A DNA stretch of 64,000 nt, taken from Eubacterium sp. (lineage in GTDB: Bacteria > Bacillota > Clostridia > Acetivibrionales > DSM-1351). The position numbers were made by a program, and so were the translations under genes. This document shows positions 44,056-52,152 of this stretch, piece by piece (position 1 is the first letter of the stretch; the number at the start of each line of letters is the position of its first letter). The notes under the pieces are model-generated. The model did no database searches, was not told the DNA's origin, and saw nothing but the letters and a program-made list of their open reading frames with translations. The stretch is from the NCBI GenBank assembly GCA_029266335.1, contig JAQSXC010000009.1, positions 1 through 64,000 of the forward strand, given 5' to 3'.

Positions 44056-44110
44056 TATTAAAGTTATGTATCAATATTAAAGTTATGTATTAGTATTAAA
44101 GTCAGGTATA
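44054..44110. repeat. Three 19-bp tandem repeats after GH112
   Basis: Units start AGTATTAAAGTTATGTATC, AATATTAAAGTTATGTATT and AGTATTAAAGTCAGGTATA, the first overlapping the GH112 stop codon. They fill the gap before the fucosidase leader. No function is evident. Confidence 0.8.
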
Positions 44111-44163
44111 TAACATGAGCCCTGTTGTGGGAGCTCATGTCATGGCTTTTACAGGAGGTTTTA

Positions 44164-45609
44164 ATGGATGATTTTATTATAAAGGCTGCGGGAGTTCTGC
44201 CGTCGGAACGGCAATATGTGTGGCAGCAGATGGAGTTTTATGCTTTCATCCATTTTACGGTCAATACTTTTACAGACCGTGAGTGGGGCTATGGTGATGA
44301 AGCTCCGGCCATATTTAATCCTCCGGCACTCAATGCGGACCAGTGGGCCGAGACATGCAGAGCTGCTGGAATGAAGGGGCTGATTCTCACCTGCAAGCAT
44401 CATGACGGCTTTTGTCTCTGGCCCAGCAGATTTACCGGGCATTCGGTAAAAAACAGTCCCTGGAAAGACGGGAAAGGTGATGTGGTAAGGGAAGTCTCGG
44501 ATGCATGCCGGAGAGCCGGACTGAAATTCGGAATTTATATTTCTCCCTGGGACAGGCATGAAAAAACCTATGGAGATTCCGAGGCATACAACCGGTATTT
44601 TATTAATCAGCTTACTGAGCTTTTAACCGGCTATGGAGATATCTTCTGCGTATGGTTTGATGGTGCCTGCGGTGAGGGACCAAACGGAAAAAGACAGATA
44701 TATGACTGGGAGGCCTACTATAAAATTATCAGAGAACTGCAGCCGCAAGCTGTTATAAGTGTTTGCGGACCTGATGTCCGATGGTGCGGCAATGAAGCAG
44801 GCCACTGCCGTAAATCCGAGTGGAGTGTTGTTCCAAGGGAACTTCAGGATGCAGAAAAAATAGCCGGGAAATCTCAAAAGGCTGATGACGGGGAATTCTC
44901 CAAACTTATAAATTCAATGGAGCAGGATCTGGGAAGCAGGGCAGCAATAAAAAATGCATCTGAGCTTATATGGTATCCCGCCGAAGTAAATACATCCACA
45001 CGGCCGGGCTGGTTCTACCATTCGGCAGAAGATCACAGTGTAAAGACTGCGGAACAGCTGCTGAAGGTATATTTGAATTCGGTGGGCGGAAATTCCTGCT
45101 TTCTGCTAAATATTCCACCTGACGGCAGAGGCTTGATACATGAAAATGATGTTGCAGTACTTGAAAAATTAGGTGGTACAATAAAGAAAACTTTTTGTGA
45201 AAACCTGGCGGCCAAAGCTGTTGCAACCGCATCAGAAAGCCTGAACGATGCTCACCTTCCAGATAACATCTTAAGTGAAAATAAAGATTCCTTCTGGCGT
45301 CCGGCAGCAGGCACAGAGGCAGCTGAACTGGTGCTCACACTGGAATCTGAAAAAACCTTCAACATTATTGTATTAAAGGAAAATATAAGTTACTCCGGTC
45401 AGCATGTGGAAAGCTTCACTCTGGAGGTTTTGCAGAACGGCTGCTGGATGCGGGTTTTTGAAGGTACCGTGATCGGTTATAAACGGATATGCTGCTTTAA
45501 CAAGATAAGTGCAAGTGGTATCCGCTTGAAGATTACAGCTTCAAGGCTATTTCCTACAATCGAATACCTGGGGGTTTTCCTTTCAGAAGTCGAATTATCA
45601 GGTATGTAA
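44164..45609 (+). CDS. Alpha-L-fucosidase, GH29, with discoidin-like C-terminus
   Basis: A 481-residue retaining alpha-L-fucosidase. Motifs: FIHFTVNTFTDREWG, CKHHDGFCLWPS, YISPWDRHE and the nucleophile Asp166 in VWFDGACGEG. The short form with a C-terminal F5/8 (CBM32-like) beta-sandwich (about 350-481) resembles GH29-B enzymes that remove alpha-1,3/1,4-fucose from Lewis-type glycans. There is no signal peptide, so it acts on imported sugars inside the cell. AGGAGG precedes the ATG at 44164; the frame runs back to 44125. Together with GH112 it suggests use of fucosylated Gal-GlcNAc structures. A terminator follows at 45643. Confidence 0.9.
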   Translation: MDDFIIKAAGVLPSERQYVWQQMEFYAFIHFTVNTFTDREWGYGDEAPAIFNPPALNADQWAETCRAAGMKGLILTCKHHDGFCLWPSRFTGHSVKNSPWKDGKGDVVREVSDACRRAGLKFGIYISPWDRHEKTYGDSEAYNRYFINQLTELLTGYGDIFCVWFDGACGEGPNGKRQIYDWEAYYKIIRELQPQAVISVCGPDVRWCGNEAGHCRKSEWSVVPRELQDAEKIAGKSQKADDGEFSKLINSMEQDLGSRAAIKNASELIWYPAEVNTSTRPGWFYHSAEDHSVKTAEQLLKVYLNSVGGNSCFLLNIPPDGRGLIHENDVAVLEKLGGTIKKTFCENLAAKAVATASESLNDAHLPDNILSENKDSFWRPAAGTEAAELVLTLESEKTFNIIVLKENISYSGQHVESFTLEVLQNGCWMRVFEGTVIGYKRICCFNKISASGIRLKITASRLFPTIEYLGVFLSEVELSGM

Positions 45610-45642
45610 CGAGCATCGAAAAATGGAATTGTAAAAAAATAC

Positions 45643-45685
45643 AAAAAGCAGGTCAGTGCAGATAATTGCAATGACCTGCTTTTTA
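45643..45685 (+). terminator. Intrinsic terminator of glycan-use operon
   Basis: AAAAAGCAGGTCA and TGACCTGCTTTTT form a perfect 13-bp stem with an inner TGCA pairing and a T run on the 3' arm. Confidence 0.92.
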
Positions 45686-45868
45686 TAAATATTAATAAGT
45701 TCCGTTCCATTGAGAAGAATATTATTTGATGAATTTGTACTCTATGACAATTGATATATGGAAAATTGTATGTTATTCTATTATGAATTTAATCGATAAA
45801 ATCAGTGTATATGACATTGAAAATGCTGGCTTTGAAGTCTCAGGCTTCAGCTGTGGATGGAGGATTAC

Positions 45869-47299
45869 ATGGAACTTATTCAATATAAAAACCGGGGATT
45901 AATACTGATAAACATTGTGCTGCTGACTTTTATGGCATGTCTTGACAGCAGCATAGTAAATGTTGCTCTGCCTGTTATGGCCGATTACTTCAACGTTGGA
46001 ATGAATTCAATATCAGTAATAGTTTCCACTTATCTTATAGCAATATCTGCAACAATCCTTATCTTTGGAAGATTGGGAGACATCAAAGGGACAGTCAGGA
46101 TTTTTAAAATAGGTATTGTTATTTTTACTATAGGGTCTTTATTGTGTGCCATAGCAAACTCTCTTAATTTGTTGATATTTGCCAGAATAATTCAGGCAGT
46201 GGGTGCTGCAGCTTACATGGCAACAAATCAGGGTATCATAACCAGAGTTTTTCCAGCAGGCGAAAGGGGAAAAGCCCTGGGTATAACAGGTTCGTTTGTA
46301 GCCCTGGGAACCCTGGTTGGTCCGCCTCTGGGTGGTTTTATAGTTGATGCAGCCAGCTGGCAATATATCTTTCTGATTAATATCCCGATTGGTATTTTTG
46401 CTTTTATACTGGGAATGAAGATCCTGCCGAGGGATGAAGAAAGCAAAAAGGCCAGATTTGATATAAAGGGTGCTGCATTGTTCCTGATTTTTATAGTTGC
46501 ATTGTTTGCAGCACTGTTGGTGGGTGAAAAGGTCGGCTTTACCAACCCCTTGATTTTGGGAGGCTTTGGACTTGCAATAATTTCGTTTGTAATGTTCCTT
46601 AAGGTAGAAAACAGTGTAGACAGCCCCTTGCTTCAGTTGACGATTTTTAAGAATCAGCTTTTTTCTCTGAGCATATTTTGCGGATTTTTACTTTTCGTAG
46701 CAATGAACTGCTCCAATATCATAATGCCTTTTTATCTTCAGGATGTTATCAAGCTCTCCCCTTCAGTTGCCGGACTGTATCTTATGACATATCCGCTGGT
46801 ACTTTTTGTAGTTGCACCAATAAGCGGTCATATTTCAGACAAGATAGGGTCTGAGCTGCTTACCTTCATAGGGCTTATAATCTTTAGTTCGGGTTTCTTT
46901 TTCATTGCCACTTTAAATGAACATTTTGAGCCGGTGAAGCTGGTGGTTATTATTGCGGTAATGGCTCTTGGCAACGGGATGTTCCAGTCTCCCAACAATT
47001 CGCTGGTAATGTCTTCTGTTCCGCGGGAAAGGGTTGGTGTTGCAGGCAGTATAAATGCTCTGGTGCGTAATCTGGGCCTTGTTGTGGGGGTTTCTGTATC
47101 AACGCTTATCCTGTACGGGGTTATGAGCAGTAAATTGGGCTATTCCGTTACCACCTTTGTTGCAGGCAAGGAGTCGGAATTTATATTTGCCATGCGTGTA
47201 ACTTATATATGTGCAGGATTAATATCCTTTATAGGAGCTGCCTTGACAGCCTTCAGATTAATCCAGAAAAGAAGAAAAGGCCGTCCTAAGGAACAATAA
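45869..47299 (+). CDS. MFS drug transporter, DHA2 (14-helix) family
   Basis: Proton-driven efflux protein of 476 residues with about 14 transmembrane helices. Hallmarks of the EmrB/QacA group are LDSSIVNVALP in helix 1, GRLGDIKG after helix 2, and the motif-C-like GPPLGGFIVDAASWQYIFLIN. GGAGG five bases before the ATG at 45869 decides the start over an ATG at 45857. It is a single-gene unit facing a convergent HAD gene. Substrate unknown. Confidence 0.92.
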   Translation: MELIQYKNRGLILINIVLLTFMACLDSSIVNVALPVMADYFNVGMNSISVIVSTYLIAISATILIFGRLGDIKGTVRIFKIGIVIFTIGSLLCAIANSLNLLIFARIIQAVGAAAYMATNQGIITRVFPAGERGKALGITGSFVALGTLVGPPLGGFIVDAASWQYIFLINIPIGIFAFILGMKILPRDEESKKARFDIKGAALFLIFIVALFAALLVGEKVGFTNPLILGGFGLAIISFVMFLKVENSVDSPLLQLTIFKNQLFSLSIFCGFLLFVAMNCSNIIMPFYLQDVIKLSPSVAGLYLMTYPLVLFVVAPISGHISDKIGSELLTFIGLIIFSSGFFFIATLNEHFEPVKLVVIIAVMALGNGMFQSPNNSLVMSSVPRERVGVAGSINALVRNLGLVVGVSVSTLILYGVMSSKLGYSVTTFVAGKESEFIFAMRVTYICAGLISFIGAALTAFRLIQKRRKGRPKEQ

Positions 47300-47327
47300 A
47301 CCTTAAGACAGCCACTAACCTTTAAAC

Positions 47328-47948
47328 TTATTTCAACAGCTCCAGCAAATCCTCCGGTGTCTTTAAAAAGTAGTCGGCATCAATATTATCGCAGTTATTT
47401 GAACCCCAACATGCCAGCGCGAATTTAACACCGGCGTTTTTAGCACATTGTCTGTCGAAAACGGTATCTCCTATATATATTGTTTCGGCAGGAGCTGCAC
47501 CCAGCTTTTCCATTGCCTTAAGCAGAGGCTCGGCTTGGGGCTTGTGTAATGCCGTATCATTGGAGCATACCACAGCTTCAAAATTATCGATAAAACCATG
47601 CAGACATTTGTCTATTTTTATCTCATAGTCAGATCTGGAGGTAACAACTCCAAGAGGAAGGTTCATAGTCTTGAGTTTTCCAAGCAATTCATAAATACCA
47701 TCAAAGGCTTTACAGCGTTCAAAACCCTGAATCAGAAATTCATAATAATCCTTCATAGCAGCTTCTATATCTGTAAAACCATACCTGGAAAGGGTTTGAG
47801 GAGTCGGAACCCCATAGCCTTCAAGAAGCTCCTCCTGAGTAAAATATCTTCCGTGCTTTGCGAAAATAACACTTTGGTAGGCGAAATTGACAGCTTCCTC
47901 GGTATCTACCATTGTTCCGTCTACATCGAATACAACATATTTAAACAT
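47328..47948 (-). CDS. HAD hydrolase (phosphoglycolate phosphatase/PpaX-like)
   Basis: Haloacid-dehalogenase phosphatase of 206 residues: nucleophile DVDGTMVDT at the N-terminus, VVTSR, the lysine in HKPQAEPL and the acidic motif YIGDTVFDRQCAKNAG. A helical cap after motif I fits class IA enzymes such as phosphoglycolate phosphatase, beta-phosphoglucomutase or PpaX; the exact substrate is not clear. GGAGG is six bases before the ATG at 47948; the frame runs back to 48005. It lies 90 bases after spoVB on the same strand. Confidence 0.85.
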   Translation of the reverse strand: MFKYVVFDVDGTMVDTEEAVNFAYQSVIFAKHGRYFTQEELLEGYGVPTPQTLSRYGFTDIEAAMKDYYEFLIQGFERCKAFDGIYELLGKLKTMNLPLGVVTSRSDYEIKIDKCLHGFIDNFEAVVCSNDTALHKPQAEPLLKAMEKLGAAPAETIYIGDTVFDRQCAKNAGVKFALACWGSNNCDNIDADYFLKTPEDLLELLK

Positions 47949-48038
47949 TTTGGCCTCCGAAATATATTTCAAATAAGTATATTTAGTTGTTACTAACATT
48001 AACATATCTGATATTATAACATTAATGAGGCCTTCAGG

Positions 48039-49547
48039 TCATAAGAAATTTTGTTTAAAATTATGCATTCTGGACATATAAAATATGATCAAAAAGCACA
48101 TACCGGTTGAAAACAGGACGTCAAACACTATTAGATTATCAGGAATTATTCTATTTATGATACTGACTGCCAGATAACCGGCCAACCCTGAAATGGCCAG
48201 TACAGCTGCTTTTAAAAAAGATACTCTTAGCTCACAAACCTTTCTTATTTCATATAGATTCAGAATAAGTCCTGTAATTGATGTAATAACAAGTGCAATA
48301 CCATAACCGAAAATATTCAGGGAAGGAATACCGGTTAAAATAAATACCAGAATCAAACCTTCAACTGAAACAATTATTGAATTCTTCAGGTTTACATTTT
48401 GCTTACCCAGTCCGTTAAGTATGCCAAAGGTAGCGGCAGTCACATAACTTATAAAATTGCAGACTCCGGCTACCATAATCATTTGACCTAGATCGTTCCT
48501 TCCATAGAAGAGCATTCCAAGCTTTTGAGGAATGCAAAGTGATACAATGAGAGTTCCCATTCCCACCATGTAGGATATCCTGAGAACCTGTGAAATTCGT
48601 TTTTCAGTACTCCAGGAATCCTTTTTGCTCAGACTCAGAGACATGTCGGGAATCATTACTGTCATCATGGAACCTACAATTATAAAGGGGAGGTTGACTG
48701 TGGTCAGTGACATTCCCAGAAATTTTCCTATCTGTTCAAGTGCCGTATCATAGCTAAGCCCTGAACTGATCAGTCTCCTTGGTAATATCAAGGTCGAAGC
48801 TGTGTTAAGTATGGAGGATAAAAAGCCGTTAAGACTCAGAGGACAGGAGATTACAAGAATATCAACCAAAAGCTGTAAGGGGTTTTTTACCTTGGTTTTA
48901 ACAGGAACAAGCCGGTGGGAAAATAATTTAAAAGCTGTAAACAGCATTATCAGACTGATAGCTTCTCCTACCGCCAGAGCAAAATATGCTGTTGTCACCG
49001 CTCCTTTAATATTCTTTACAGAAAGGATGGCCATTGTGGCAAGTAGAATGGTAACGCGAATACATTTTTCAAGGATATCTATTCCTGCAGGAATAGTAAA
49101 TTTCTCAAAGCCGTAGAAGAAGCCTTTAAAAATTGCCGACATCGGAATAAATACCAACGCCGGACAGATTATTTTCAATGCATCAGCTGCACGGCTGTCT
49201 TTAATAAAAAAGCTGCTGATGGTTGAAGCATTAAGGAAAACCAAAATGGCAACTGCAATACTCCACATTCCTATAAAACCTATTGCAACCTTAACTGTCC
49301 TGTGGAGATTGCGGTAGTCCTTTTTGCTGTTATATACAGCACAGGTTTTTGAGACAGCTGTAACCAGGCCATCGGCTGTGAGACAGAGGAGCAGAGAATA
49401 CACCGGCATTATAAGACCATACAACCCCAGACCTTCAGCTCCCAGCTTTTTAGAAAGAATTATGGAGAAGGCAAAACCGATAAATCCTGTAATTAAGTTT
49501 GACATGGTAAGTATTGCAGAGTTTTTATAAAATTTATCCAATCCCAT
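48039..49547 (-). CDS. spoVB: SpoVB/MurJ-like MOP-superfamily flippase
   Basis: Polytopic membrane protein of 502 residues with about 14 helices, in the polysaccharide-flippase (MATE/MOP) superfamily. The N-terminus FYKNSAILTMSNLITGFIGF and LSKKLGAEGLGLYGLIMP are characteristic of stage V sporulation protein B, thought to flip lipid-linked wall precursors for the spore cortex. GGAG nine bases upstream supports the ATG at 49547; the ATG at 49562 is preceded by a weaker AGGAAA. Clostridia often have several paralogues, so the symbol is tentative. Confidence 0.8.
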   Translation of the reverse strand: MGLDKFYKNSAILTMSNLITGFIGFAFSIILSKKLGAEGLGLYGLIMPVYSLLLCLTADGLVTAVSKTCAVYNSKKDYRNLHRTVKVAIGFIGMWSIAVAILVFLNASTISSFFIKDSRAADALKIICPALVFIPMSAIFKGFFYGFEKFTIPAGIDILEKCIRVTILLATMAILSVKNIKGAVTTAYFALAVGEAISLIMLFTAFKLFSHRLVPVKTKVKNPLQLLVDILVISCPLSLNGFLSSILNTASTLILPRRLISSGLSYDTALEQIGKFLGMSLTTVNLPFIIVGSMMTVMIPDMSLSLSKKDSWSTEKRISQVLRISYMVGMGTLIVSLCIPQKLGMLFYGRNDLGQMIMVAGVCNFISYVTAATFGILNGLGKQNVNLKNSIIVSVEGLILVFILTGIPSLNIFGYGIALVITSITGLILNLYEIRKVCELRVSFLKAAVLAISGLAGYLAVSIINRIIPDNLIVFDVLFSTGMCFLIIFYMSRMHNFKQNFL

Positions 49548-49700
49548 CAGGTATAGCTCCATTTTCCTAAAGTCAATTAATATTGTTTTATAGTAATTGA
49601 TTGTTTATTGCCTTATTATTAAATGCTATTCAGTATGAGACAGGTTTATTACTGGACGGAGACTGTTAAATTTTATCAGAGCTATCTGCTGCAACAAAAA

Positions 49701-49731
49701 AGAGGCTGCTTTCTATGGAGAAAGAGCCTCT
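49701..49731 (-). terminator. Intrinsic terminator of DUF1294 gene
   Basis: AGAGGCTGCTTTCT and AGAAAGAGCCTCT pair around four bases; on the minus strand a T run follows. The hairpin overlaps the stop codon at 49730-49732. Confidence 0.85.
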
Positions 49732-49996
49732 ATTTGTTAATGAGATAATAAATGAAAATAAGCTGTGCCAGAAGTATAAAAGGTATAACTGTCATAAAGT
49801 ACCAGTTCCTGGTTTTATGATTGAAGAAGAATAAGCCGATATAAACGCCTATACTTCCTCCGAGAATTGATAAAAGAAAAAATGATCTTTCCGGTATCCG
49901 CCATAATTTGTTTTTTGCTTTATATTTATCCAATGATACCAATACAAACCCGAATATATTCAGTATCACTAATACAGCTATTATAATATTTTGCAT
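49730..49996 (-). CDS. DUF1294 small membrane protein
   Basis: An 88-residue protein with two to three hydrophobic segments and the DUF1294 core (LDKYKAKNKLWRIPERSFF, LGGSIGVYIGLFFFNHKTR). GAGGTG precedes the ATG at 49996; an upstream ATG at 50008 overlaps that site. Function unknown. It has its own terminator. Confidence 0.88.
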   Translation of the reverse strand: MQNIIIAVLVILNIFGFVLVSLDKYKAKNKLWRIPERSFFLLSILGGSIGVYIGLFFFNHKTRNWYFMTVIPFILLAQLIFIYYLINK

Positions 49997-50272
49997 AAAG
50001 CACCTCATCAGGTATTTAAAGATGTATTATACTATAATAATACAATATTATACCTGTAAAGTGCTAGCTTTTTCTAAAATAGTATTTAAAAAAAGCGCAT
50101 TTTCAGCAAATACAATGATAATTGACATAACAATAATTATATGATAATCTTTCATAAATAAAATTTTGGTTATAAAGCATTAATGTGAAATTTACTCAGG
50201 CGTACAGGCGTTCCAATGACGCAGAAGGGTGCAGAAATTGAGATATAGCTTGAAAGACTTTACATACGTGTA

Positions 50273-50390
50273 TCTTCCAAGCCAACCTGTGAATTTATGG
50301 CCGAGCGAAATATTTAAAGTATTTTTCAATACTTAAAAGCGCACATGGCCAATTACCCTCCTTTATTCGCCTTAAAACGGTAGGGGAGTG
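50273..50390 (+). ncRNA. Candidate structured leader RNA upstream of ppnP
   Basis: CTTCCAAGCCAACC, GGCC-GAGCG pairing with GCGC-ACAT-GGCC, an inner AAAGTATT/AATACTT stem with a four-base loop, then CTCC/GGAG closing a loop with CGCCTTAAAACGG. It matches the minus-strand element at 30872-31015 in order and in conserved loops, while the paired bases differ compensatorily and the inner loop differs in length (about 4 versus 30+ bases). It ends about 15 bases before a hairpin-SD cassette. Confidence 0.65.
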
Positions 50391-50401
50391 AGAAAAAATA
50401 T

Positions 50402-50437
50402 TATTTGTGGCTGCTATTGCGGCTCATGGAGGTTAAG
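50402..50437 (+). repeat. Hairpin-SD cassette copy 4 (before ppnP)
   Basis: TATTTGT, stem GGCTGC-TATT-GCGGCT with one U-G pair, CATGGAGG, five bases, GTG start. Same arrangement as the copy before ldh, including a leader RNA immediately upstream. Confidence 0.82.
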
Positions 50438-50692
50438 GTGAACACTTTTGAAAATGTGAGTATTGTAAAGAAAGCAAATGTATATTTTGATGGCAAGGTT
50501 ACCAGCAGAACAGTGGTTTTCCCAAATGGAGAAAAGAAGACTCTTGGAATAATGATGCCGGGAGAATATGAATTCGGTACTGCAGATAAGGAGCTTATGG
50601 AGATACTTGCCGGAAAGCTGGAGGTTCTGCTTCCCGACAGTGACAAGTGGGTAGCAGTTGAGGTTACTGCAGACAAAGTGATCGGTGTTTGA
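50438..50692 (+). CDS. PpnP-like nucleoside phosphorylase, C-terminally shortened
   Basis: Cupin-fold protein of the pyrimidine/purine nucleoside phosphorylase family (formerly DUF1255). The core [30 protein letters not shown] and [15 protein letters not shown] align well with known members. The family normally continues another 20-25 residues with a VPANSxF strand and a cysteine/tyrosine-rich end; here the frame ends [14 protein letters not shown] and stops. No match to the missing part is visible in other frames just downstream. The start is GTG at 50438, five bases after the cassette GGAGG. Whether the product folds or is active is uncertain. A hairpin with T-rich tail follows at 50720. 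Confidence 0.75.
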   Translation: MNTFENVSIVKKANVYFDGKVTSRTVVFPNGEKKTLGIMMPGEYEFGTADKELMEILAGKLEVLLPDSDKWVAVEVTADKVIGV

Positions 50693-50719
50693 ATTTAATT
50701 ATCGAGGATGCAATCATTT

Positions 50720-50763
50720 AGAGGATTTCTTGTATGAATAGATCCTCCTGGTTTTGTTTTTTT
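50720..50763 (+). terminator. Probable terminator after ppnP
   Basis: GAGGAT and ATCCTC form a 6-bp stem with a 15-base loop, followed by a T-rich tract (TTTTGTTTTTTTT). Confidence 0.7.
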
Positions 50764-50968
50764 TGCCGTGTAGAATCTTTATAATTTTGTTTTAGTGTAT
50801 ATTAAAAGCTCAGATTTCTGCAATAGCTTAAGGACAGCAATTCACGACATAATCTTTATGGTCATAATACAATTATTTATCAGATAAATAAAATTTATTG
50901 TACAGGTATGAACTTCTTTATATAACATACAATGGTAAGGGCGGATAGAATTACAGGAGAATAATAAT

Positions 50969-51166
50969 ATGGAGAAATTTGAATACAAAACATTGTTTTC
51001 TGATGCCAAGGGAATATTCGGAGGTAAGGTTGACAAATTGACATTCCAAAATGAGTTGAATGAATTAGGGTCACAAGGCTGGGAGTTGGTAAATACTGTG
51101 GCTACTGCTCAAAGCTATGGAAGTACAAGGTGGATTATCTCAATATTTAAGCGCAGGATTCAATAA
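50969..51166 (+). CDS. DUF4177 small protein
   Basis: A 65-residue soluble protein with the DUF4177 pattern MEKFEYKTL ... ELNELGSQGWELVNTVATA ... IISIFKRR. AGGAGA precedes the ATG. The function of the family is unknown. A 31-bp tandem duplication begins inside its last ten codons and copies the end of the gene, including the stop. Confidence 0.85.
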   Translation: MEKFEYKTLFSDAKGIFGGKVDKLTFQNELNELGSQGWELVNTVATAQSYGSTRWIISIFKRRIQ

Positions 51167-51198
51167 AATCTCAATATTTAAGCGCAGGATTCAATAAA
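51137..51198. repeat. 31-bp tandem duplication at end of DUF4177 gene
   Basis: Two exact 31-base copies, 51137-51167 and 51168-51198, each containing CTCAATATTTAAGCGCAGG. The first copy encodes the last codons and stop of the gene. Looks like a recent slippage or duplication event. Confidence 0.95.
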
Positions 51199-51303
51199 AA
51201 TAAGTATAGTCAATCAAATACTCTTTAATATGTTGTGGAATACAAGGACTGATAAGGAGACGCAAATAACCTGGATTTTTTTAATAGATAAATATTCAAT
51301 TTT

Positions 51304-51338
51304 TAAAACCCGTATGTATTATCAACATGCGGTTTTTT
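51304..51338 (+). terminator. Intrinsic terminator downstream of DUF4177 gene
   Basis: AAAACCCGTATGT pairs with ACATGCGGTTTT with one mismatch, six-base loop, followed by seven T. Confidence 0.85.
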
Positions 51339-51490
51339 TGTGTAAAAAATACTTGGACAGGTAACTTAAAGAATTCATGGAAGTGAGAATCCAAACCTTA
51401 CCTTGGTGAGGCAGGCTTAGTGACACAATCTTTTTCCTCAACTAAAAAGCTTACTTTTAAATTATTGGGTTCCTTAATCAGCCCACTTCA

Positions 51491-51554
51491 AGACTTTATT
51501 CAGACAATTTGTAAATTGCAGAAAGACTTTATTCAGACAATTTGTAAATTGCAG
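51491..51554. repeat. Tandem duplication, 33-bp period
   Basis: Two copies of a 31-base unit starting AGACTTTATTCAGACAATTT at 51491 and 51524, separated by two A. A second recent-looking duplication within 400 bases of the first; the sequences are unrelated. Confidence 0.95.
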
Positions 51555-51601
51555 AGTATTTGTATATAATAGGTTAAATGGATTTTTTCATTTTCTATTT
51601 T

Positions 51602-51635
51602 TTAGGCGCTGCAAAGCAGCAAAATGGAGAGTTTT
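51602..51635 (+). repeat. Divergent hairpin-SD cassette (before FHA gene)
   Basis: Stem GCTGC-AAA-GCAGC followed by AAAATGGAGAG and the ATG at 51636. The layout matches the cassette but the sequence after the stem differs, so membership is tentative. Confidence 0.5.
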
Positions 51636-52082
51636 ATGAAATTTGATTTATTGGATTTAAGCTTTTTTGGAGTAGTTTTGAAAATAGTACTTATATTAAT
51701 TATATATATAATTATAGTTCAGGCCCTTAAGATTATGTCCAAAGATGTAAAAAGAGGCGGAAAGGGCAGCCGTAATCTTGGATGGAAGCTGAAACTGGTT
51801 TACCCGGGAGACGGCGGGAATTTTGTTGAGGGAGATATTATTCCTATTGGCAATAAGCTTACTATTGGCAGAAATAAACTGAATCAGATGGTTTTAACCT
51901 CACAGTCTGTTTCTAACTATCATGCAAAAATATATTTTGAAGATGGGCGTTATATGCTGGAGGATCTGAATTCTACCAACGGCACTTTTATTAATGGAAT
52001 TATGGTAGACAAAAAAAGCCTTCAGCCAGGGGATGAGATCAGTATATCTCAAACGGTGCTTGTTGTAACAGACGACGAGTAG
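51636..52082 (+). CDS. FHA-domain protein with N-terminal membrane anchor
   Basis: A 148-residue protein with one transmembrane helix near residues 8-28 and a C-terminal forkhead-associated domain (LTIGRNKLNQMVL, SVSNYHAKIYFEDGRYMLEDLNSTNGTFING). FHA domains bind phosphothreonine. Together with the RodA- and PBP-like genes that follow it forms the FHA-FtsW/RodA-PBP order also known from actinobacterial pstP loci, so it probably links Ser/Thr-kinase signals to wall synthesis. No kinase or phosphatase gene is in this window. GGAGAG precedes the ATG at 51636. Confidence 0.9.
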   Translation: MKFDLLDLSFFGVVLKIVLILIIYIIIVQALKIMSKDVKRGGKGSRNLGWKLKLVYPGDGGNFVEGDIIPIGNKLTIGRNKLNQMVLTSQSVSNYHAKIYFEDGRYMLEDLNSTNGTFINGIMVDKKSLQPGDEISISQTVLVVTDDE

Positions 52083-52152
52083 CTTTTGAAGATCAGCACT
52101 GAAAGGAACTGCCGGAGTATATGGAATATTCCTGTGCGGTGTGGAATTATTA

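Larger units (their letters stand above)
51167..51635. other. Intergenic region with repeats and terminator
   Basis: About 470 bases without a gene. It holds the second copy of the 31-bp repeat, a terminator at 51304-51338, a 33-bp period tandem repeat at 51491-51554 and a cassette-like hairpin just before the FHA gene. No ORF with a ribosome site was seen. Confidence 0.6.

Noticed and set aside
45783..45898. Short ORF (about 38 codons) upstream of and overlapping the MFS gene start
   Set aside because: No ribosome site before its ATG and no family resemblance; it ends inside the MFS gene in another frame.
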